Source of the DNA: Actinomycetes bacterium
GTDB lineage: Bacteria > Actinomycetota > Thermoleophilia > Solirubrobacterales > Solirubrobacteraceae
Reading direction: 5' to 3'
NCBI GenBank assembly: GCA_023404805.1
Contig: JAEYAL010000115.1
Coordinates: 1 to 16,173 of the forward strand
DNA length: 16,173 bases
Shown: piece by piece, positions 9,207 through 15,949 of the stretch
How positions within the stretch are numbered: position 1 is the first letter of the stretch
How the letters are laid out: every line of letters starts with the position of its first letter
The notes under the pieces: model-generated
Database searches by the model: none
What the model was told of the DNA's origin: nothing
Seen by the model: only the letters and a program-made list of their open reading frames with translations
Made by a program: the position numbers and the translations under genes

Positions 9207-10001
9207 TCAGCCCATTTCGGGGAGCATCCCGAAGCGGCGCGGAGGCGGCGGCGCCGGGACGGACAGCCGGGCTGGCACGGTGCGCAGCATCGCTCGGCCG
9301 ATGATGGCCTGGGCCTCGTCGACGAGGTCGGCGTTGTCGTGGGCCTCTCCGCCGCGCGGGCTGTGGAGCACGTCTTCGAGGCCGATCCGCGAATCGATGC
9401 CGCGCTCAGCGGCGTCGCGCAGGAGGATCCACGCGCCCTCGCCCATGCCGTGCTGCAGCCGCGGCGCCATGATCCCGTAGGTGTTCAGGGCGTCGTGGAT
9501 CGCGGCGGCGCGGTGGAGCGCGCCGACGGCGTCCGGCTCGTGGACTTCGACGAGCACGCGCACGACGCGGCCAGCGAAGCCGCTCTCCGCGAGCTTCTCG
9601 GCGTCCTGCGGCGACCAGACGCCGGCTTCGATCCCGATACCCGCGCCGTAGAGCGCCGTCATCACCGCGATCGAGCCCGGCTCGTGCACGTTCACGCTCG
9701 CATAGGCCGGCTGGCGCCAGAGGCTCACGGCGTCGACGCGGCGCTCGGGGTCAGGTTCGATCCACGCCCCGGTCGACACCCCGACCGGCAGCCCGCTGAC
9801 CGACCGCACCTCGGCGACCGTCGCGTCGACCGTCGCCGGGTCGAGCGTCTCCTCGCCCGTGGGCGCGCGCGGGTGCAGGTGCACCTCCGTAGCCCCCACC
9901 CGCTTGCATCTCAGCGCATCGCGCGCGAGCTCAGCCGCGGTGATCGGAACTTCGCGGTGTTCGGCCTTGATCCGGCCGCCGTTGAGCGCAACCTGGAGCA
10001 T
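9207..10001 (-). CDS. BKACE family protein (beta-keto acid cleavage enzyme, DUF849)
   Basis: This 264-residue TIM-barrel protein belongs to the BKACE family, whose members use a metal ion to split a beta-keto acid with acetyl-CoA, giving acetoacetate and a new CoA ester; the founder is 3-keto-5-aminohexanoate cleavage enzyme. The metal-binding HLHP motif is at 41-44. RIGLED (205-210) supplies an Arg and a Glu-Asp pair with the spacing of the Kce active-site Arg226/Glu230/Asp231. GVSTGAW (74-80), ALNTYGIMAPRLQHG (171-185) and HDNADLV (221-227) are further family signatures. The Pro-rich C-terminus ends the protein at the short side of the family's range. The ATG follows TACTTT by six bases (leaderless). 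It has no pathway partner beside it, so the beta-keto acid substrate cannot be guessed. Confidence 0.88.
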   Translation of the reverse strand: MLQVALNGGRIKAEHREVPITAAELARDALRCKRVGATEVHLHPRAPTGEETLDPATVDATVAEVRSVSGLPVGVSTGAWIEPDPERRVDAVSLWRQPAYASVNVHEPGSIAVMTALYGAGIGIEAGVWSPQDAEKLAESGFAGRVVRVLVEVHEPDAVGALHRAAAIHDALNTYGIMAPRLQHGMGEGAWILLRDAAERGIDSRIGLEDVLHSPRGGEAHDNADLVDEAQAIIGRAMLRTVPARLSVPAPPPPRRFGMLPEMG

Positions 10002-10007
10002 GGTTTC

Positions 10008-10013
10008 AAAGTA
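10008..10013 (-). promoter_or_regulatory. -10 element of the BKACE gene, leaderless arrangement
   Basis: On the minus strand TACTTT lies six bases before the ATG. Neither a Shine-Dalgarno nor a clear -35 is visible, as at the other TAnnnT-N6 starts in this window. Confidence 0.45.
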
Positions 10014-10028
10014 GTCCCGGTGCGCCCA

Positions 10029-10065
10029 CCTGTGGGGAAGCTCTGGCCTCTTAGGCCATCACAGG
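10029..10065. terminator. Nested inverted repeat after the pst operon, possible terminator
   Basis: The outer arms CCTGTG (10029-10034) and CACAGG (10060-10065) enclose a perfect inner hairpin TGGCCT (10044-10049) / AGGCCA (10053-10058) with a three-base loop. It lies 15 bases past the stop of the last gene of the seven-gene minus-strand operon and upstream of the BKACE promoter. There is no T-run. It may end transcription or act as an operator for BKACE. Confidence 0.35.
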
Positions 10066-10079
10066 GTTGGCGCGCCCGG

Positions 10080-10562
10080 TCATGACCCCGGGTGGAAGCG
10101 GCTCGGGCCGCTCGCGCTGCCGTTCGCAGCCGCCCCGGATCCGTTGAGCGCTGGGGGCGCAGGCGTCGCCGCGAAGACGGTCGTCGCCTGATCGGCCGGC
10201 TGGGGCGTGCCGAGCGGGTGGCCGCAGCGCCAGCAGTACGCCGCCCCGCGGGCATGCGGGGAGCCGCAGTACCGGCAGCTGCCGCCCACGCCGTCGGCAT
10301 TGGCGAGCAGCCGCTCGATCTCGCTGAGCTGGCTTTCGAGCTCCTGCAGCTCGGCGGCTTTCTTCGCGAGCACGTCGACGCGGAAGTGGTCGCGGACCGC
10401 CATCTCGTAGGTCAGGCCGCCGAGGTCCCAGGTGCGCTCAGCCACAAGTTCGGCGAGGCGCAGCCGCTCCTCACGCAGACGGCGCACCTCGGCGCTCTGC
10501 GGCACGGCGCTGAAGGCGTCCGCGGCGTGCGAGCCGCGCTTGGTGATCAGGGGGATGCGCAT
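10080..10562 (-). CDS. Coiled-coil protein with C-terminal zinc ribbon, last gene of the pst operon
   Basis: This 160-residue soluble protein has an Arg/Glu/Leu-rich, largely helical region at about 24-90 that looks like a coiled coil. A zinc ribbon follows with Cys96, Cys99, Cys110 and Cys113 (CxxC-10-CxxC), then an Ala/Pro/Gly-rich tail. I do not recognise a named family. The ATG at 10562 shares one base with the stop of the gene before it (TAATG), so translation is coupled. The frame is open far upstream, but that part is a shadow of the preceding gene. The same cysteine spacing occurs in the preceding gene, so the two may act together, perhaps in protein or nucleic-acid binding. This is inference only. 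Confidence 0.75.
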   Translation of the reverse strand: MRIPLITKRGSHAADAFSAVPQSAEVRRLREERLRLAELVAERTWDLGGLTYEMAVRDHFRVDVLAKKAAELQELESQLSEIERLLANADGVGGSCRYCGSPHARGAAYCWRCGHPLGTPQPADQATTVFAATPAPPALNGSGAAANGSASGPSRFHPGS

Positions 10563-11260
10563 TACTCGAACGACTCGAATTCGGTTCCGCCGCCGCCCGT
10601 CTTGCCGTCCTTCGGCGGCGGGGTGCCACCGGTGCCGACTTCCTTGGGCAGCTTCTGGGATTGCTTTTGGTACTCCTCCGGCGACAGCTTCTCCAGGTCC
10701 TTCAGCTTGGCGCTGTCGTCCTGGGCTGGCGGGGCGGCCTCGTCTTCGGCGGCGGCGGCGTCTTCGCTGTCCTTCGCAGCCGAGTCGTCGGCCGCGTCGT
10801 CGGCCGGGGTCGTCTCGACCGGCGCGGCCGTCGTCGCGGCGACGGGCACCGCGACCGGTGCCGCGGTGGCCACCGGCGCCTCCTGGCCGCGGCCGATCCA
10901 CACACCGACGCCCAGTGCGAGCAGCAGGCTCGCGAGCATGGCGATAAAGGGCAGATAGCTGCCGCTGGGATGGCTGCCGCCGCCGTTGGCCGCCTGGCCC
11001 ATCGGAGCGGCAGGCGTCAGCCCGCTGCCACCCTGGCCGCCGCCATCCGCGAGGACCGGTGCCGCCTCGCTGGCGAGCACGTCGCGGAACGCGATGCGCG
11101 CGTCGCGCCGGCGTGTGCCGCACGACAGGCAGAAGAGCTGGTCCGGAGCGAGCGGCGCCGCGCACCCGGCGCAGCGGGACGAGAGCTCCGGCGCGACGCC
11201 CTGCGTCGGCCGCCTGGCCGGCAGCCCGCTGCCTGGCGAATGAGAGCTGGGAGCGCTCAC
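10562..11260 (-). CDS. Zinc-ribbon, single-span membrane protein in the pst operon
   Basis: This 232-residue protein starts with a disordered segment and a zinc ribbon, Cys30, Cys33, Cys44 and Cys47 (CxxC-10-CxxC). One membrane helix follows at about 103-123. The long Ala/Thr/Asp/Glu-rich region (124-185) leads to a short conserved-looking stretch KLKDLEKLSPEEYQKQSQKL (185-204) and a Gly/Lys tail. Topology is probably zinc ribbon inside and acidic tail outside, because basic residues precede the helix. No known family is recognised. The GTG start overlaps the lipoprotein gene's stop (GTGA) and the stop overlaps the next ATG. Being in the pst unit suggests a role in phosphate uptake or its control; that is inferred from context alone. 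Confidence 0.78.
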   Translation of the reverse strand: MSAPSSHSPGSGLPARRPTQGVAPELSSRCAGCAAPLAPDQLFCLSCGTRRRDARIAFRDVLASEAAPVLADGGGQGGSGLTPAAPMGQAANGGGSHPSGSYLPFIAMLASLLLALGVGVWIGRGQEAPVATAAPVAVPVAATTAAPVETTPADDAADDSAAKDSEDAAAAEDEAAPPAQDDSAKLKDLEKLSPEEYQKQSQKLPKEVGTGGTPPPKDGKTGGGGTEFESFE

Positions 11261-11997
11261 TGCGCACCTCCGAGCGTCGAGGGGGGAGCGAACACGTGGA
11301 CGTCGGCGCCCCGCGGATCGCCGGTGAAGTAGATGGCGAAGCGCTGGGGCTTGTCCTTCGCCGGAACGCGGTCGATGACCGAGCGGCCGGCGGCGACGAC
11401 CTTGCCGCCCTTGGTCGCGACGGCGTAGACCGTGAGCCGCAGCTGGTCCACCGCCGAGAGGTTCTTGACTTTGCCCTTGCCGGTGATGACGCCTTCGTCC
11501 TCACCGAACTTGAGCGCGGTCAGCCGCATCTTCGGCAGGTCCGCGGGCGGGGCGACCTTCGAAGTCCCGATCCGCACACGCGTCTTGGCCGGCCTCGCGA
11601 CGGCGACCTGGTTGTTGACCCACCATGTCTCGCCCGGCGGCGCGACCGGCACCATGTTGAGCGCAGGCTCCAGGCCGTCGATCCGGTTCGTGTAGAGCGA
11701 GGCGTCCTTGGCGTCGTAGAGGTCGACGCCGATCGGCACCGCCACCTGCGGCTTGTCGCCCGAGTTCTTGACGCGGACGACGATCGTCGCGGCGTCCTTG
11801 CCCTGCAGGCGCGTGACGCTCGCCTTGGTGACGACCGCGTTGGTCTCGCCGACCTTGAACTTCTTCGCCTCGGCGGCGGTCGCCGCCGCCTTCGAGAGGT
11901 TCGCGCTGCGCTCCTGCGTCGTGGTGCAGGCCGCGAGCGACAGCAGGGAGGCAGCGGCGCCCGCGAGCGCCGCGATGAGCAGCAGACGCTGGATCAC
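11257..11997 (-). CDS. Lipoprotein with FxLYD-like domain, in the pst operon
   Basis: This 246-residue protein begins with a lipoprotein signal: hydrophobic residues 4-22 and lipobox LAAC with Cys24 as the lipidated residue. The mature part is beta-rich. It includes VKNSGDKPQVAVPIGVDLYD (77-96), which looks like the FxLYD immunoglobulin-like domain found in many exported Gram-positive proteins, and a second similar half from about 155 (KMRLTALKFGEDEGVITGKG to residue 175). The GTG start overlaps the pstB stop (GTGA). It would sit on the outer face of the membrane, where the phosphate-binding protein also works, so it may assist PstS or anchor something at the envelope. This is inference. Confidence 0.78.
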   Translation of the reverse strand: MIQRLLLIAALAGAAASLLSLAACTTTQERSANLSKAAATAAEAKKFKVGETNAVVTKASVTRLQGKDAATIVVRVKNSGDKPQVAVPIGVDLYDAKDASLYTNRIDGLEPALNMVPVAPPGETWWVNNQVAVARPAKTRVRIGTSKVAPPADLPKMRLTALKFGEDEGVITGKGKVKNLSAVDQLRLTVYAVATKGGKVVAAGRSVIDRVPAKDKPQRFAIYFTGDPRGADVHVFAPPSTLGGAQ

Positions 11998-12941
11998 CCG
12001 AACGCTCCGGTGACGTACTCCCGGGTGCGCTCGGCGCGCGGGTCCTCGAAGAGCTGCTCGGCGGGCGCGTACTCGACGAGGTCGCCGAGGTACATGAACG
12101 CGACGTGGTCGCCGACCCGCCTGGCCTGCTGGAGGTTGTGCGTGACGATCACGACCGAGAGGCTCTTGCGCAGCTCGCGGATGAGCTCCTCGATCACCAT
12201 CGTCGACTTCGGGTCCAGGGCCGAGCAGGGCTCGTCCATCAGCATCACCTCGGGCTCGACCGCGAGCGCGCGGGCGATGCACAGGCGCTGCTGCTGGCCG
12301 CCGGAGAGGCGGAGCGCCGGACGGTCGAGGTCGTGCGAGACCTCGTCCCACAGGCCGGCGCGGCGCAGCGCGCTCTCCACGCGCGGCTCCAGCGCCGCAC
12401 GGCCCGGTGCGCGCTTGGACTGCTCCCGGATCGCGTAGGCGACGTTGTCGAAGATCGACATCGGAAAGGGGTTCGGCTGCTGGAACACCATCGACACCTT
12501 GCGGCGCAGCTCCGTGACCGGGAGGCCGCGGACGTCGACGCCGTCGAGGGCGATCGTGCCCGTGTAGCTGGCCCCGGGCGTCAGCTCGGTCAGGCGGTTG
12601 AGCGTGCGCAGGAGCGTCGACTTGCCACAGCCCGACGGACCGATCAGCGCCAGCACCTCCTGGTCGCGGATCGGGAGGTTCACGCCTTTGACGGCGGGCG
12701 CGCCCGAGTAGCTGACGGTGAGGTTGTCGATGGTCATCCGCTCGCGGCCGCTCGCGCGCTGCATGGCGGCGTCGACCGGAGTCCGGCGCAGCGGCTCGTC
12801 CTCCGGCGCGACGACCGTCGGCGTGCGGTCGAGGGTGATGCGCCGTACGGGCGGCGGGAACGCAGCGGTCATCTCGGGGGTCGAGTCCTTGGGCGGGTCG
12901 TTCGGGGCGGGCGGCACGGGAGGGATCTGCGACGCGGTCAC
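11994..12941 (-). CDS. pstB: Phosphate ABC transporter ATP-binding protein PstB
   Basis: ATPase of the PstSCAB phosphate importer, 315 residues. Walker A is GPSGCGKST (101-109), the signature LSGGQQQR (212-219), Walker B VMLMDEP (232-238) and the switch His268. FQQPNPFPMSIFDNVAYAIR (153-172) and DEPCSALDPKST (236-247) are characteristic of PstB. The GTG at 12941 overlaps the pstA stop (GTGA). This adds about 68 Pro/Ala-rich residues before the core MTIDNLTVSY; an internal ATG at 12737 would give a canonical ~247-residue PstB. I favour the long form because of the coupling overlap, but the start is uncertain. Confidence 0.95.
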   Translation of the reverse strand: MTASQIPPVPPAPNDPPKDSTPEMTAAFPPPVRRITLDRTPTVVAPEDEPLRRTPVDAAMQRASGRERMTIDNLTVSYSGAPAVKGVNLPIRDQEVLALIGPSGCGKSTLLRTLNRLTELTPGASYTGTIALDGVDVRGLPVTELRRKVSMVFQQPNPFPMSIFDNVAYAIREQSKRAPGRAALEPRVESALRRAGLWDEVSHDLDRPALRLSGGQQQRLCIARALAVEPEVMLMDEPCSALDPKSTMVIEELIRELRKSLSVVIVTHNLQQARRVGDHVAFMYLGDLVEYAPAEQLFEDPRAERTREYVTGAFG

Positions 12942-13933
12942 TTGGCCGGTCCGTCCGCGTTGCGCTTGAGCACAGCGCTCACCGCGAAGTTGAGGATCAG
13001 GACGATGAGCAGCAGCACGAACCCGGCCGCGTAGGCCTTGTCGGCGGCGTTGCCCTCGCCCGCGGGGGAGTTGTTGTAGACGTAGCTCGTGAGCGTCGAG
13101 CCGGTGCCGCGCAGCACATCCAAGCCCGGCAGCCCCGTCTCGATCGGCTGCATCTTGAGCGTGGCGCCGAGCAGGATCACGACGATCGCCGTGTCGCCGG
13201 CGATGCGGCCCATGCCGAGCGCCATGCCCGTGCCGATGTTCGACTTGACCGACGGCAGCAGCACGCTGCGGATGGTCGAGCCCTTCGTCTTGCCCAGCGC
13301 GTAGGCGGCCTCGCGCATGTGCGCGGGGACCGTCAACAGCGCCTCGCGCGTGGCCGAGAAGATCAGCGGCAGCGCGATCAACGACATCGCGACGCCGGCG
13401 TTGATGAAGGAGCGGCCGAACACCGCCCCGCCTTCGGCGGTGAACGACAGCGGCGCGAACAGGCTCTCCTGCGTGAGCGCCAGGCCGAAGATCGCGATCA
13501 CGATCGACGGCATGCCAGCCACGATCTCGATCGCCGACTCGACGGAGCGGGCCAGCCACGACGGCTGCCCGAACTCGACGACCCACAGCGCTGCGCCGAC
13601 GGCCAGCGGCGTGGCGACCGCGACGCCGATCGTCACCATCATGAGCGTGCCGATGATCGGGTCCAGGATGCCGCCCGTCTGAGACTGGTCGGCTCCCGGC
13701 TGCGGGCGGCTGACGACGAGCTCCAGGCTCAGGTAGCTGAGGCCCTTGTAGGCCAGGAACGCGAGCAGCGAGAACGCCGTCAGCGCGAGCACGATGCCCG
13801 CGATCCACGACGCCAGATACGCCGCGATGTCGAGCAGGCGCCAATCGCGCAGCTCGGACCGCAGCATCCGGAACCGGCTCGGATCCGGAGCGCCCGGAGC
13901 GGGCCGCCCCTTGGTGAACGGAACACTGCTCAT
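12938..13933 (-). CDS. pstA: Phosphate ABC transporter permease PstA
   Basis: Membrane permease of 331 residues. Hydrophobic segments lie at about 37-62, 95-117, 131-155, 180-200, 232-258 and 302-322. The cytosolic coupling loop that docks on PstB is MREAAYALGKTKGSTI (206-221), a clear EAA motif with the following LLPSV. The region GILDPIIGTLMMV (88-100) is typical of PstA. The ATG overlaps the pstC stop (ATGA) and the stop overlaps the pstB start (GTGA). Confidence 0.95.
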   Translation of the reverse strand: MSSVPFTKGRPAPGAPDPSRFRMLRSELRDWRLLDIAAYLASWIAGIVLALTAFSLLAFLAYKGLSYLSLELVVSRPQPGADQSQTGGILDPIIGTLMMVTIGVAVATPLAVGAALWVVEFGQPSWLARSVESAIEIVAGMPSIVIAIFGLALTQESLFAPLSFTAEGGAVFGRSFINAGVAMSLIALPLIFSATREALLTVPAHMREAAYALGKTKGSTIRSVLLPSVKSNIGTGMALGMGRIAGDTAIVVILLGATLKMQPIETGLPGLDVLRGTGSTLTSYVYNNSPAGEGNAADKAYAAGFVLLLIVLILNFAVSAVLKRNADGPAK

Positions 13934-14910
13934 CGGATGCCGTACTTCCGCAGCGGCTGCTTGACGATGAACGCGCCGATCGACAGCAGGAAGGTGGACA
14001 CGAGCAGCAGCGACGCGAACGCGTAGAGCGACGAGCGCAGCGCGGCTGAGTTCAGCGACTCGGCGTTGTCGGCGATGGTCGCCGCGAGCGGCCGCAGCGG
14101 CTCGAACAGGAAGATCACGCCGTCCCACGGCTGCGGTGCGAAGCCCTTGGAGCCCGACACCATCGCGAGCATGATCGCCTCGCCCAGCGCGCGGGCCGTG
14201 GCGATGACGCCTGCGGCGACGATCGCCGGGCGCGCCGACTTCACCGAGACCGACCACATCGCGCGCCAGCGGTTGACGCCGAGCGCGAGGGAGCCTTCCT
14301 TCCAGCCGCGCGGGATCGCCCGCAGCGCCTCGGTCACGAGCGAGACCATGATCGGCGTGATCATCAGCGTGAGGATCACCGTCGCCACCAGCAGACCGGG
14401 GCCGGTGAGCGGGATCACGAACTCGACCGACTTGCGCTGGTCTGCCGTGATGAGGGTGTTGTTGACCCACGGCGCGATCACGAGGATCCCGACGAGGCCG
14501 TAGATGACCGAGGGCACGGCCGCGAGCAGCCGGACCATCGGCACGAGCACGCGCTCGACCGGGCGAGGCGCGAACTCGACGATGAAGACGGCCGTGAGGA
14601 CCGACATCACCGTGGCGGCGCACACCGCGCACAGGGTGGTGAGCGCAGTCGCCCAGATCAGCGACCACGCCCGCAGGTGGTACGCGCCCGGGCCTGGGGT
14701 GGCGCCCGCGTTGATCATGGCGTCGAGCTGCCGGTCGACGTCGCCCCCAGGGCCGAGCCACAGCAGACCGTTCTCACGGTAGGTGGGCCAAGCCGTCAGG
14801 AAGACGCCGATCACGATCGCCGCGATCAGCACGAGGACGGCAACCGCCGGCGCACGGAGCATCCGCTCCGTGCGCAGGTCGTCGCCGACGGGTCTCGGGT
14901 GGAAAGACAC
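13930..14910 (-). CDS. pstC: Phosphate ABC transporter permease PstC
   Basis: Partner permease of PstA, 326 residues, with helices at about 20-41, 83-112, 126-146, 168-192, 226-250 and 293-315. The EAA-like coupling loop is IPRGWKEGSLALG (199-211). ARALGEAIMLAMVSG (239-253) matches the PstC/PstA signature around the fifth helix. A GTG start at 14910 lies 40 bases after pstS, with a weak ribosome site. ATG at residue 17 is an alternative but would trim the N-terminus to the edge of the first helix. This is the only real gap inside the operon, which often lets PstS be made in excess. Confidence 0.94.
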   Translation of the reverse strand: MSFHPRPVGDDLRTERMLRAPAVAVLVLIAAIVIGVFLTAWPTYRENGLLWLGPGGDVDRQLDAMINAGATPGPGAYHLRAWSLIWATALTTLCAVCAATVMSVLTAVFIVEFAPRPVERVLVPMVRLLAAVPSVIYGLVGILVIAPWVNNTLITADQRKSVEFVIPLTGPGLLVATVILTLMITPIMVSLVTEALRAIPRGWKEGSLALGVNRWRAMWSVSVKSARPAIVAAGVIATARALGEAIMLAMVSGSKGFAPQPWDGVIFLFEPLRPLAATIADNAESLNSAALRSSLYAFASLLLVSTFLLSIGAFIVKQPLRKYGIR

Positions 14911-14950
14911 CGGTCGGTGGTTTGCTTGTTGCTTCGGGGGAGTGCCCGCC

Positions 14951-15775
14951 CTAGGAGAGCGGCACCCACTCCGTCGAGATGATCTTGCTGGCGTCCGGGC
15001 TGTTCTGGATCCAGGTGATGAACTTCTTCACCTCGCCGGTCGCCTTGCCGCGCGTGACCATCCAGAGGTTGCGCGTGCCGCCGTACTCGCCGGTCTTCGC
15101 GTTCTGGAGGTTGCAGGCGACGCCGTTGTAGCCGACGGCCTTGAGCTTGGAGGCGAACTCGAGCGAGACGTAGCCGATGGCGTTCGGATCCTGCTCGACG
15201 GCGGTGGCGACGAGGCCGCTCGAGGCCTTGGCAGCCGCAGCGCTCGAGACGGTCGCGGAGCCGAGGAAGATCTTCTGGAACGCGTCCTGCGTGCCCGAAG
15301 CGGCGGTGCGGACGACGAGGTTGATCGTGCCTGTGCGGCCAGACCCCGGGACGTCGGCCCAGTCGCGGACCTTGCCGGAGAAGATCGACTGGACCTGCGC
15401 CTGGGTGAAGTTCGCCGAGGAGTTCTGCTTGTTGACCACGAGGCAGAGCGCGTCCTTGGCGATCTTGTTGAAGGTGAGGCCCTTCGGATCGCTAGTCTTG
15501 GCGTCGCGCGAGGAGTTGCCGATGTTCACGCGGCCGCGGGCGACGTCGGCGATGCCGACGTCTGAGCCACCCTGCGCCTGGCGGAAGGTGACCTTGCCCT
15601 TGCCCGGACCGGACTTGATGTATTTCTGGATCAGCAGGGCTGAGAGCGGGGCGACGGAGGTCGAGCCGCTGAGCGTGATCGTGGTCTTCTTCTTGGCCGC
15701 CGCAGGCGCCGCGATCGGGCCGGCGAGGACGGCGCCCGTGGCCACGAGGGCCATGGACGTGGTGAGCTTGCGCAT
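14951..15775 (-). CDS. pstS: Phosphate-binding protein PstS (secreted, no lipobox)
   Basis: Extracytoplasmic phosphate-binding protein of the Pst importer, 274 residues. Signal peptide: MRKLTT, a hydrophobic core at 8-24, and likely cleavage after APAAA at residue 27. Binding-loop motifs are SGSTSVAPL (36-44), QGGSDVGIADV (68-78), NSSRD (87-91) and RTAASGTQDAF (156-166), the last a classic phosphate-contact loop. Two cysteines (111, 221) may form a disulfide. No Cys lies in the signal region, so this is not a lipoprotein, unlike most PstS of Gram-positive bacteria. The ATG has AGGAG 11 bases upstream. First gene of the operon, behind a PHO-box-like site. Confidence 0.95.
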   Translation of the reverse strand: MRKLTTSMALVATGAVLAGPIAAPAAAKKKTTITLSGSTSVAPLSALLIQKYIKSGPGKGKVTFRQAQGGSDVGIADVARGRVNIGNSSRDAKTSDPKGLTFNKIAKDALCLVVNKQNSSANFTQAQVQSIFSGKVRDWADVPGSGRTGTINLVVRTAASGTQDAFQKIFLGSATVSSAAAAKASSGLVATAVEQDPNAIGYVSLEFASKLKAVGYNGVACNLQNAKTGEYGGTRNLWMVTRGKATGEVKKFITWIQNSPDASKIISTEWVPLS

Positions 15776-15860
15776 CGAGGACGGTGCTCCTGAGTGGGGA
15801 TGGGGACCGCGACGGGGGTGGACCGGCCGCGGCGCGCCGAAGCTTGGACGCCGCCGGAGG

Positions 15861-15882
15861 TGACGGTGTTATCCCGCCGTCA
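15861..15882. promoter_or_regulatory. Inverted repeat around the possible pstS -10
   Basis: TGACGG (15861-15866) and CCGTCA (15877-15882) are perfect inverted arms separated by ten bases. The spacer holds GATAAC (minus strand 15873-15868), the best -10 candidate for pstS. It could be a second regulator's site or a leader stem; chance is possible. Confidence 0.3.
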
Positions 15883-15907
15883 ACGGGTCGTGAAGCTGTT
15901 GTGAAGC
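15879..15907 (-). promoter_or_regulatory. PHO-box-like direct repeats upstream of pstS
   Basis: On the minus strand GCTTCAC (15907-15901), GCTTCAC (15896-15890) and CGTTGAC (15885-15879) recur every 11 bases. Two units are identical and the third shares the TT(C/G)AC core. An 11-bp-spaced TTCAC/TGTCAC direct repeat is the binding pattern of PhoB/PhoP response regulators. The site lies about 100 bases before pstS and just upstream of the -10 candidate, where an activator would replace the -35. It could also act on the divergent gene at 15950. Confidence 0.7.
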
Positions 15908-15949
15908 CGCTGGGCGCGCCGTCCACGGCGCTGGATCATCTGGTGGTCG

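Noticed and set aside
10563..11504. Upstream extension of the last zinc-ribbon gene to 474 codons
   Set aside because: The added part is a basic low-complexity shadow of the preceding gene; the TAATG junction marks the true start at 10562.
11998..12351. Upstream extension of the lipoprotein gene
   Set aside because: It would place the signal peptide and lipobox in the middle of the protein; the GTG at 11997 puts them at the N-terminus.
12942..13844. Upstream extension of pstB to 616 codons
   Set aside because: The added part is a shadow of pstA and has no domain; the GTGA overlap gives a natural start.
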